A stretch of 7,744 nt of DNA from an uncultured Acidimicrobiia bacterium. Its GTDB lineage: Bacteria > Actinomycetota > Acidimicrobiia > Spongiisociales > UBA5794. Below, in pieces: positions 1-5,102 of this stretch (positions are counted from its first letter, which is position 1; each line of letters begins with the position of its first letter). The notes beneath the pieces were generated by a model that was not told where the DNA came from, did not search any database, and worked only from the letters and a program-made list of their open reading frames with translations. Made by a program: the position numbers and the translations under genes. Where the stretch lies: NCBI GenBank assembly GCA_913031525.1, contig CAJWGC010000051.1:1-7744 (forward strand), written 5' to 3'.

Positions 1-174
1 GAAAGCGTTGACTCGACAACCACCTCGCAACAAATTCTCCATGCGACCTCGATTCCTTCGGATGGTGGAACTAATACTTGACCATCAGAAATTCGTTCTC
101 GATTCAGCGGACCACATATCTAATTGCACAGCATCGAACGAGCCGGCCAAAATTCGCACATCCAAGCCATTGAT
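1..174. other. Left-edge stretch without a confident gene
   Basis: Three short frames are open to the window edge and none can be proved. On the plus strand, one frame runs from base 1 to a TGA at 79-81 and would end a protein in ...SIPSDGGTNT. A second plus frame runs from base 2 to a TAG at 176-178, overlapping the stop of the minus-strand gene at 175. On the minus strand, an ATG at 42 preceded by GAGG reads out of the window, and another minus frame is open for about 40 codons. They overlap each other, so at most one or two can be real. I recognise no domain in any of them. Confidence 0.25.
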
Positions 175-468
175 CTAGAGATTCTTGATCAATCGGTCCC
201 GCTTCGCCTGTAAAGAAACAAGCCGTTGTCTGATCTGTTCCAAATTTCGCTGAAACCGCTTCACATCGCTTTCAGTTTGCCTGGCATCGGCCCGATCCAT
301 TGGATGACTAGAGACAATCGCATCACGTTGAGCATCGTCATTGAGGTGTTGATGAAACGAAAGTTCCGCTTCTACGAGTAAGCCGTCACGTCGCAGTTCC
401 TCGATAGCGTCATCGATCGCGAATAATCTACGTTCGATGCGGCGCATGACCCGTAGCGTACCCGTCAA
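175..468 (-). CDS. Small charged helical protein of unknown function
   Basis: I do not recognise a named family. The 97-residue product is soluble, with no signal peptide or membrane segment. It is rich in Arg, Glu, Asp, Gln and Leu. Two helical, coiled-coil-like stretches are visible: residues 8-35 (heptad-like spacing of L/I among R/E/D) and about 65-97, ending in LQAKRDRLIKNL. A central part contains HQHLNDDAQRDA. Such a helical hairpin would suit a protein-protein or nucleic-acid-associated role, but that is inference. The start is uncertain. The longest form begins at a TTG (466-468) that directly follows AAAGGAGA, a good Shine-Dalgarno set unusually close. An internal ATG (445-447, MRRIERRL) has no clear ribosome site. 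The gene diverges from tRNA-Leu with only 38 nt between them. The even charge pattern and lack of an alternative frame make it probably real. Confidence 0.6.
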   Translation of the reverse strand: MTGTLRVMRRIERRLFAIDDAIEELRRDGLLVEAELSFHQHLNDDAQRDAIVSSHPMDRADARQTESDVKRFQRNLEQIRQRLVSLQAKRDRLIKNL

Positions 469-506
469 TCTCCTTTAGTGATGCGAGGTCCTAACATTCA
501 GTTTGA

Positions 507-590
507 GCCGGGATGGCGAAATTGGTAGACGCGACGGACTTAAAATCCGTTGGGCGCAAGCTCGTGGGGGTTCGAGTCCCCCTCCCGGTA
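507..590 (+). tRNA. tRNA-Leu (anticodon UAA)
   Basis: A complete class II cloverleaf can be folded by eye. The acceptor stem is 507-513 with 583-589 (first pair G-U), with discriminator A590. The D stem is GCG/CGC (516-518/530-532), with a GG in the D loop. The anticodon stem is ACGGA/TCCGT (534-538/546-550) around loop CTTAAAA, giving anticodon TAA at 541-543. A long variable arm lies at 551-565. The T stem is five G-C pairs (566-570/578-582) around TTCGAGT. The long variable arm and UAA anticodon identify leucine. The 3' CCA is not encoded: the bases after the discriminator are CTA, so CCA must be added enzymatically. It reads leftmost-outward, divergent from the 97-residue gene. A weak TAACAT lies at 492-497, but I see no convincing -35 partner. 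Confidence 0.97.
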
Positions 591-729
591 CTACTACCTC
601 GTCTCATCACGATTCAGCTCACTCATACTGCTCTCAAGAACGTAGATTAAGTGAACTGTTGCTGTCTGCCACTAAAGAAGAAGGTAGAACACTCTGCAAA
701 GACGAGATAACAACCTGCGATTCCTACTT

Positions 730-756
730 CCAGAGAAACCACGACGGTTTATCCGG
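730..756 (-). terminator. Candidate terminator hairpin after the RDD gene
   Basis: Read on the minus strand, arms CCGGA-T-AAACC and GGTTT-C-TCTGG pair around the loop GTCGT. This gives ten pairs, one of them G-U, interrupted by one T/C mismatch. The G-U pair becomes an A/C mismatch on the plus strand, so the RNA folds better in the minus direction. The hairpin begins 18 nt after the stop of the RDD gene, where the long minus-strand gene run ends. No U-tract follows, so it would be the I-shaped kind often proposed for actinobacteria, or only an RNA 3'-end stabiliser. Apart from this hairpin I see nothing functional in 594-773. Confidence 0.4.
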
Positions 757-773
757 TAAGAACTCTTGCGACT

Positions 774-1295
774 TCAGGAACGTGAAGCCCTGACCACCAG
801 AGTGCCAACGATCATATCGTGCAGCGCCTGTTTCTTCTTCGTCCAGCCGGCCATCATGAATCCGACCATCAGGAGGAGGGCCGATATAAATTTAGCGAAA
901 TAGCGTCCAGTAGCCCTACCAAAAGAAATCCGCGTACCCTGGAGATCGGTCACCTTGATGTTTAGAAGCATCTTGCCCAACGTTCCTTGGTTAGCAGAAC
1001 TATCCATAAACGCTACGTAAAGCCAATTGCCCACCACATTGAGAAAAAAGCCGGACCCATCAAAGCCGTTGACCGGCACGTTACTTCCGATTCCGGTAAT
1101 GGATCCGAGAATCGTCAATCCAATCGAAACGATGACAGCGTCAACCAACCAGGCCACAAAACGAATCCAGAATCCGGCATACTGGGAAGCTGGCTCTAGT
1201 TCTGTTTCCAATCTCGCCGACGGATGGGTCTCTGGCGGATACCACTTACCGTCAGAAGCCACCCACCATCCTGAGTCCTCTTGGCGGTCGCTCAC
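774..1295 (-). CDS. RDD-family membrane protein with tryptophan-rich N-terminal motif
   Basis: The protein is about 173 residues. A cytoplasmic N-terminus carries WWVASDGKWYPPE (residues 10-22), similar to the short Trp/Tyr/Pro segments (DUF2510-like) at the N-termini of many actinobacterial membrane proteins. An RDD domain follows. Its helix 1 spans about 43-66 and contains the conserved Arg45 and Asp52. A second hydrophobic stretch lies at about 82-97, then the family motif GTLGKMLLNIKV (104-115). Helix 3 spans about 133-150, and the typical LHD (158-160) comes just before the C-terminus. RDD proteins are small integral membrane proteins of mostly unknown function; some have been linked to transport or ion homeostasis. 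I chose the GTG at 1293-1295 because GAGG lies 7 nt upstream. A GTG two codons earlier (1301) overlaps that ribosome site. It follows trpA by 57 nt on the same strand and is probably the last gene of the transcript. Any role in tryptophan metabolism is unproved. Confidence 0.88.
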   Translation of the reverse strand: MSDRQEDSGWWVASDGKWYPPETHPSARLETELEPASQYAGFWIRFVAWLVDAVIVSIGLTILGSITGIGSNVPVNGFDGSGFFLNVVGNWLYVAFMDSSANQGTLGKMLLNIKVTDLQGTRISFGRATGRYFAKFISALLLMVGFMMAGWTKKKQALHDMIVGTLVVRASRS

Positions 1296-1304
1296 TATCA
1301 CCCC

Positions 1305-1316
1305 TCGTAATTACGA
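1305..1316. promoter_or_regulatory. Perfect 12-bp palindrome before the RDD gene
   Basis: TCGTAATTACGA is a perfect palindrome in the trpA-RDD gap, ending next to the ribosome site of the RDD gene. It could be an operator half-site pair for a dimeric regulator. However, one or two such palindromes are expected by chance in a window this long, so the call is weak. Confidence 0.2.
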
Positions 1317-1325
1317 TCACGCTAC

Positions 1326-1345
1326 CAGAGATACAGCTCTCTCTG
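1326..1345 (-). other. Small intercistronic hairpin after trpA
   Basis: Arms CAGAGA and TCTCTG are separated by eight bases, starting about 8 nt after the trpA stop on the minus strand. No U-tract follows. It may be a weak pause, processing site or mRNA stabiliser between trpA and the RDD gene. It is too weak to call a terminator. Confidence 0.2.
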
Positions 1346-1352
1346 CCATAGC

Positions 1353-2168
1353 TCAGACCCGCACTGCCTTCGCCAGATCGGACACCGCTGAACTCAACGA
1401 TTCGGTAGCGCTGGCGACATCCGGAGCATCAAGAACCCGCCTCACTAGGGCCGATCCAACAATAACGCCATCAGCAACAGCCGCAGCGCGCGCGGCATGA
1501 TCCGGCGTGGAAATTCCGACACCTAGAACAAGCGGAATGTCGGTGACAGAGCGAACAGACGCCGCGAGATCCCCGACTCTTTGACTTGCTTCCTCTCGCT
1601 CACCGGTCACTCCAACTTCAGCAATGCCATACAGAAAAACGGGTTCCGCCTGCACTACTGCCCTTAGACGTTCCATTCCAGTCGTAGGTGCCACAAAAAG
1701 AACCGTCCCTAACCCGGCTGCATCAAATGCCTCTTGAAACGGAGCAGATTCATCCACGGGTAGATCTGCGAGTATGACGGCGGATATTCCTAGCTCGGCG
1801 GAACGAGTAGCGAACTTCTCAATTCCAATTCGCAATACTGGATTGACATAGCTCATCGCTATCACCGGTTTGCCAGTCTCTTTTGCCACCGCTCCGGCGA
1901 TTTCAAGACCCCCCCCAAGGCTCGTTCCTGAGCGCAAGGCGGCAAGACCCGCCTCATGAATAGTAGGACCGTCCATCAATGGATCGCTGTAAGGAATCCC
2001 TACCTCAAAACCATCAGCGCCTGCTTCAGCCATAGCGACAAATAGCTCCAAAGAAGAAATCGGATCTGGCAATCCGGCAGTCAGGTAGGGCAGGAGTACC
2101 GCGCGATTTTCCTGAGAAGCCTTACGGAATATTTCCTCCAGAGCAGCTCGGCCATCGCAATCAACCAT
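1353..2168 (-). CDS. trpA: Tryptophan synthase alpha subunit
   Basis: TrpA cleaves indole-3-glycerol phosphate to indole and glyceraldehyde 3-phosphate and channels indole to TrpB in the cytoplasmic alpha2-beta2 complex. The 271-residue TIM barrel is full length. The signature FEVGIPYSDPLMDGP (54-68) holds both catalytic acids: Glu55 (Glu49 in E. coli numbering) and Asp66 (Asp60). PYLTAG (27-32), the loop GVTGER after strand 6, and the phosphate-binding VLGVGIST and GVIVGSALV segments near the C-terminus are all present. The start ATG (2166-2168) has GAAGG six bases upstream. It overlaps the trpB stop by 8 nt (ATGGTTGA), which suggests translational coupling and balanced subunit output. One oddity is a run of eight G on the coding strand (1909-1916), which encodes Gly-Gly-Gly within SLGGGLEIA. 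The frame is intact. Confidence 0.98.
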   Translation of the reverse strand: MVDCDGRAALEEIFRKASQENRAVLLPYLTAGLPDPISSLELFVAMAEAGADGFEVGIPYSDPLMDGPTIHEAGLAALRSGTSLGGGLEIAGAVAKETGKPVIAMSYVNPVLRIGIEKFATRSAELGISAVILADLPVDESAPFQEAFDAAGLGTVLFVAPTTGMERLRAVVQAEPVFLYGIAEVGVTGEREEASQRVGDLAASVRSVTDIPLVLGVGISTPDHAARAAAVADGVIVGSALVRRVLDAPDVASATESLSSAVSDLAKAVRV

Positions 2169-3345
2169 TTAGAGCCTTCACTTGGTCGACGTCCTTGTCG
2201 CCTCGACCAGAAAGGTTTACTACTACGGTCTTACCTGCCAAAGATTCAGCCTCGCGCAGGACCCAAGCAATAGCGTGTGCAGATTCCAGCGCTGGAATAA
2301 TGCCTTCTGTCTCCGATAGGAGCGCGAATGCCTCAAGCGCCTCCGAATCAGTAACGGACACGTATCGAGCTAAACCTGCCTCCTTGAAGTAAGCATGTTC
2401 AGGGCCAACACCTGGGTAGTCCAAGCCTGCTGAGATCGAATGAGCCTCGCGGACCTGCCCTTCATCGTCCTGAAGCATGTAGGTTTCTGCTCCGTGCAGA
2501 ACACCCGGAGATCCCGCCACCAGTGACGCTCCATGTTCTTTCGTTTCCAGACCATGGCCAGCAGCTTCTACACCAACAAGCTCGACGTCCTCATCCAAAT
2601 AAGGATGAAAGACGCCAATCGAGTTCGAACCACCGCCAACGCAGGCAACAATGACATCCGCTGGAGTTCTCGCCAACGAAGATCCGTCAAGTTGAACTAT
2701 CAACTCTTCCCCTATCACCTTTTGCAGTTCACGTACCATCCATGGATACGGATGAGGCCCCACCACTGATCCGATGATGTAGTGAGTATCTTCAACGGTA
2801 CTCACCCAATCGCGCATTGCCTCCGATACGGCGTCTTTGAGGGTGGCAGCGCCCGACGTAACGGGAATCACCTTGGCGCCGAGTAACTCCATCCGATAGA
2901 CGTTGAGGGCCTGACGTTCTATATCTTTCACACCCATGTAGACAGCACATTCCATTCCGAGCAAGGAACAAACAGTGGCAGTAGCGACACCGTGCTGACC
3001 AGCGCCCGTCTCTGCAATGATCCGTGGTTTTCCCATCCGCCTAGTCAGCAGAGCCTGCCCCATCGTGTTATTGATCTTGTGAGCACCAGTATGAGCAAGA
3101 TCTTCGCGCTTCAACAATAAGTTCAAACCGAGTTGAGTAGACAAGCGATCCGCTCGATACACCGGAGTAGGACGACCGACAAAAGTGCGTAGCAACTCAC
3201 CAAGTTCTTCGTGAAATGTTGGATCTGCCCAAGCAGATTGGAAAGCATCTTCGAGTTTCAGAAGAGCCGGCATCAAAGTCTCAGGCGCGTATCTACCTCC
3301 GAATTCACCAAACCGGCCTTGACCGTCAGGAAGTGGAGTCGTCAT
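2161..3345 (-). CDS. trpB: Tryptophan synthase beta subunit
   Basis: TrpB is the pyridoxal-phosphate enzyme that condenses indole with L-serine to make tryptophan. It has 394 residues, normal for the family. FGEFGGRYAPETLMPAL (12-28) is the usual N-terminal signature. HTGAHKINN (85-93) carries Lys90, the Schiff-base lysine (Lys87 in E. coli). ETGAGQHG (112-119) carries catalytic Glu112. GGGSNS (238-243) binds the cofactor phosphate. The C-terminal LSGRGDKD gives the serine that contacts the PLP ring nitrogen. This is the classical TrpB1 type, paired with an adjacent trpA, not the stand-alone TrpB2. The ATG start (3343-3345) shares ATGA with the trpF stop and has AAGGGAG just upstream. I see no missing catalytic residue. 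Confidence 0.98.
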   Translation of the reverse strand: MTTPLPDGQGRFGEFGGRYAPETLMPALLKLEDAFQSAWADPTFHEELGELLRTFVGRPTPVYRADRLSTQLGLNLLLKREDLAHTGAHKINNTMGQALLTRRMGKPRIIAETGAGQHGVATATVCSLLGMECAVYMGVKDIERQALNVYRMELLGAKVIPVTSGAATLKDAVSEAMRDWVSTVEDTHYIIGSVVGPHPYPWMVRELQKVIGEELIVQLDGSSLARTPADVIVACVGGGSNSIGVFHPYLDEDVELVGVEAAGHGLETKEHGASLVAGSPGVLHGAETYMLQDDEGQVREAHSISAGLDYPGVGPEHAYFKEAGLARYVSVTDSEALEAFALLSETEGIIPALESAHAIAWVLREAESLAGKTVVVNLSGRGDKDVDQVKALNG

Positions 3346-3950
3346 GCTCCCTTAGCTTTCGATACGAAGGCAGAAATCTTACCGAGATCCTTCGTCCCGG
3401 GATGTGTTTCTAGCCGGCTCGAAGCGTCCACACCCCAAGGCTGCAGGCGATTCACAAGAACATCAACATTCTCGGGACTCAGACCTCCAGCCACTACGTA
3501 ACTCTCTTCGATTCCTTCAAGTAATCCCCAGTCGAAAGTCTGCCCACTCCCACCAAATACGCCAGACACTCTGGAGTCATAGAGTGGCATCAATCCTGAT
3601 CCATCCTGAAGTCCTTGATCTGCTTCATCAGCTCTCAGCGGCAAAAGCACAAACAGGCCTGCATTCATTGCTGCCTCCGCTGCTTCTCTGGCGTAACGCC
3701 CGTAAGGCTGAACGCCGTCGGCGCCGACCCGCGTTGCGACATTGATCAGTTCATCAGGGTCGAGATCCATTGTCAGAATGATTCGACGCAACGCACTAGG
3801 GACCATAGTGATCAAAGGAGCTATCTCCTCTAGAGAAAGGAATCGGGGGGAACCAGGAATGGAGACAAAGCCGATTGCATCGGCGCCTGCGGATGCCGCA
3901 ACCTCAATCTCTTCGCGTCGTCGTAATCCGCATACCTTGACCCAAGTCAT
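3342..3950 (-). CDS. trpF: Phosphoribosylanthranilate isomerase
   Basis: TrpF carries out the Amadori rearrangement of N-(5-phosphoribosyl)anthranilate to CdRP, the step before TrpC. The 202 residues form one (beta/alpha)8 barrel of normal length. KVCGLRR near the N-terminus carries the general-base Cys7. IGFVSIPGSPRFLS matches the strand-2 signature. LYDSR supplies the catalytic Asp. FGGSGQTFDW and VAGGLSPENV are the phosphate-binding loops. The end, GVDASSRLETHPGTKD, matches the family's closing motif. Compared with the usual VQLHG, this protein reads VQPYG, a modest divergence; SSRLE replaces the common SSGVE. The start ATG overlaps the trpC stop by 4 nt, and GAGG lies 7 nt upstream. Many actinobacteria lack trpF and use the dual-function PriA, so a separate trpF is informative about this lineage. 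Confidence 0.96.
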   Translation of the reverse strand: MTWVKVCGLRRREEIEVAASAGADAIGFVSIPGSPRFLSLEEIAPLITMVPSALRRIILTMDLDPDELINVATRVGADGVQPYGRYAREAAEAAMNAGLFVLLPLRADEADQGLQDGSGLMPLYDSRVSGVFGGSGQTFDWGLLEGIEESYVVAGGLSPENVDVLVNRLQPWGVDASSRLETHPGTKDLGKISAFVSKAKGA

Positions 3951-4720
3951 CGTCCAGCCTCAACCAGGGACGAGATGAAAACGGCAGGGTCAGATGACCG
4001 CACGGCAGCCTCTCCAACCAATATGGCGTCATAGCCGGCTGTCGCCATACGTCGTGCCCCCTCCTCTGACGAAACTCCGCTTTCAGCGATAGAAATGACA
4101 TCGGCTGCATCAAGTTCAGACGCCATAGACTCCGCTACCGCAAGATCGGTAACAAATGTCCGCAAGTCGCGATTGTTAACCCCCACAACAGTAGCTCCAG
4201 CAGAAACAGCGGAAACGACCTCCGTCCTTTGGTGTGCTTCAACGATCGCCGTCACTCCCGCAAGACGGGCGGTTTCAAGGAGCTCTGCCAGATCCTCCGA
4301 AGTCACTGCAGCCACAATCAAGAGCACAGCGTCAGCTCCAGCAGCCCGAGCTTCCCAGATCTGAGCGGGGTGGAGTGTGAAATCTTTGCGCAATACCGGC
4401 AATGTGGTCGCCGTTCGCACTGCTTTCAAATCCTCAAGCGAACCAGCAAAGTGGTCCGGTTCCGTCAATACAGACAGCGCCACTGCTCCTCCGCGCTCGT
4501 ATGCTGCGGCAAGGGTCGCCGGGTCAAGATCTAAAGCGATAGGCCCAGCTGACGGAGATCTCCGCTTCACTTCAGCGATGACTCCAAGCCCCTGACTGCT
4601 CAGCGCAGCTGCAAAAGATCTGGCCGGGGGTAGAGCGCGCGCGATAGATTCAAAATCTTCCTGCCGCGCAACGACCCCATCGAGACGTCGACGTGTGGAG
4701 TCAAGCAAAGTCTTCAGCAT
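3947..4720 (-). CDS. trpC: Indole-3-glycerol phosphate synthase
   Basis: TrpC closes the indole ring, converting CdRP to indole-3-glycerol phosphate with loss of CO2 and water. The 257-residue single-domain barrel is monofunctional, with no fused trpF. VIAEVKRRSPSAG (47-59) contains Glu50 and Lys52. LTEPDHFAGS (85-94) and LRKDFT (110-115) follow, with Lys112 as the likely general acid. Glu161 in VEAH, Asn182 in GVNNRDL and Ser214 in AESGV complete the expected active site, and ILVGEA closes the phosphate site. The ATG (4718-4720) is the only good start, since an in-frame TAG lies a few codons upstream. Its nearby ribosome site is weak (GAAG), although a perfect AGGAGGTG lies 17 nt upstream. 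It is the first trp gene of the cluster, 35 nt behind the cytochrome gene. Confidence 0.97.
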   Translation of the reverse strand: MLKTLLDSTRRRLDGVVARQEDFESIARALPPARSFAAALSSQGLGVIAEVKRRSPSAGPIALDLDPATLAAAYERGGAVALSVLTEPDHFAGSLEDLKAVRTATTLPVLRKDFTLHPAQIWEARAAGADAVLLIVAAVTSEDLAELLETARLAGVTAIVEAHQRTEVVSAVSAGATVVGVNNRDLRTFVTDLAVAESMASELDAADVISIAESGVSSEEGARRMATAGYDAILVGEAAVRSSDPAVFISSLVEAGR

Positions 4721-4737
4721 TGCTTCAGGCTAGACGC

Positions 4738-4745
4738 CACCTCCT
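4738..4745 (-). promoter_or_regulatory. Strong Shine-Dalgarno at unusual distance from trpC
   Basis: AGGAGGTG on the minus strand is a perfect eight-base complement to the usual anti-Shine-Dalgarno sequence of 16S rRNA. It lies 17 nt before the trpC ATG, further than the usual 5-10 nt, and no ATG, GTG or TTG sits at the right distance from it. Between the two, GGC-GTCTA-GCC could form a three-pair hairpin that would shorten the effective spacing to about 8 nt. That fold is inference. Confidence 0.45.
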
Positions 4746-4755
4746 GCACCCTTGT

Positions 4756-5064
4756 TCAGTTAGACACGAGCTGCAGATCGCGAATAAAAATCACGAGAGA
4801 GTTCAACTGGCTTTCGGTTAGGCTCGGATTCCCGGGCATAGCTCCAGGGCCAACGCGGATCGCTCCTGATATTTGATCATCAGTCAAGCTTCTGGCTCTT
4901 TCAGAAACTAGTGCCGGAGCTAGATTTGTACCCTCGCCCTTAGGGCCATGGCATCCTGAACAAACGATGTTATAAAGGTCTACACCGAGCTCATCCTGCG
5001 TGGAACCGCCGCAAGCAGCCACAGCGAAAACCACGGATAAAATAAGAAGTAAGAAGCGAAGCAT
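4756..5064 (-). CDS. Small lipoprotein c-type cytochrome
   Basis: The product is 102 residues. The N-terminus is a lipoprotein signal: M-L-R, then a hydrophobic core, ending in the lipobox VAAC with Cys18 as the lipidated residue. The mature protein would be tethered to the outer face of the cytoplasmic membrane. One haem-binding motif, CSGCH (35-39), gives covalent haem attachment and the His39 ligand. GAMPG (74-78) supplies Met76 as the likely sixth ligand. The LTESQLNSLVIFIRDL helix at the end is typical of small class I cytochromes c. It should carry single electrons between membrane redox partners; the partners are not in the window. The start ATG (5062-5064) follows the kinase stop by 38 nt and has no clear Shine-Dalgarno, so translation may be weak. 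No haem-handling (ccm/ccs) genes are nearby. Its position between a two-component system and trp genes is unusual. Confidence 0.92.
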   Translation of the reverse strand: MLRFLLLILSVVFAVAACGGSTQDELGVDLYNIVCSGCHGPKGEGTNLAPALVSERARSLTDDQISGAIRVGPGAMPGNPSLTESQLNSLVIFIRDLQLVSN

Positions 5065-5102
5065 CAGGCGAATCTAGAAGGCAGTTCCCCTCGGGACAAG
5101 GT

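Noticed and set aside
492..497. TAACAT as a -10 box for tRNA-Leu
   Set aside because: The spacing to the tRNA is plausible, but the expected -35 position reads TCTCCT, so no promoter can be supported.
503..793. 96-codon plus-strand open frame
   Set aside because: It is a translation of the tRNA-Leu gene and its downstream spacer, with no family resemblance and no ribosome site.
1027..1500. 157-codon plus-strand open frame antisense to the RDD gene and trpA
   Set aside because: It lies opposite two well-supported genes. Its sequence is a low-complexity Thr/Ala/Ser/Arg shadow of their codon pattern.
2370..2555. Minus-strand open frame inside trpB in another phase
   Set aside because: trpB is intact across it, and the alternative product has no domain or start signal.
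3404..3745. 113-codon plus-strand open frame antisense to trpF
   Set aside because: The opposite strand is a complete, motif-rich trpF. The plus-strand product has no recognisable features.
4721..4755. Trp leader peptide or attenuator before trpC
   Set aside because: The gap is 35 nt with no tandem Trp codons and no alternative hairpins. The tiny GTG frame there starts inside the ribosome site itself.
5065..5102. Possible terminator between kinase and cytochrome genes
   Set aside because: Only a five-pair GTTCC/GGGAC hairpin with a G-U pair can be drawn, without a T-tract; too weak to separate the genes.
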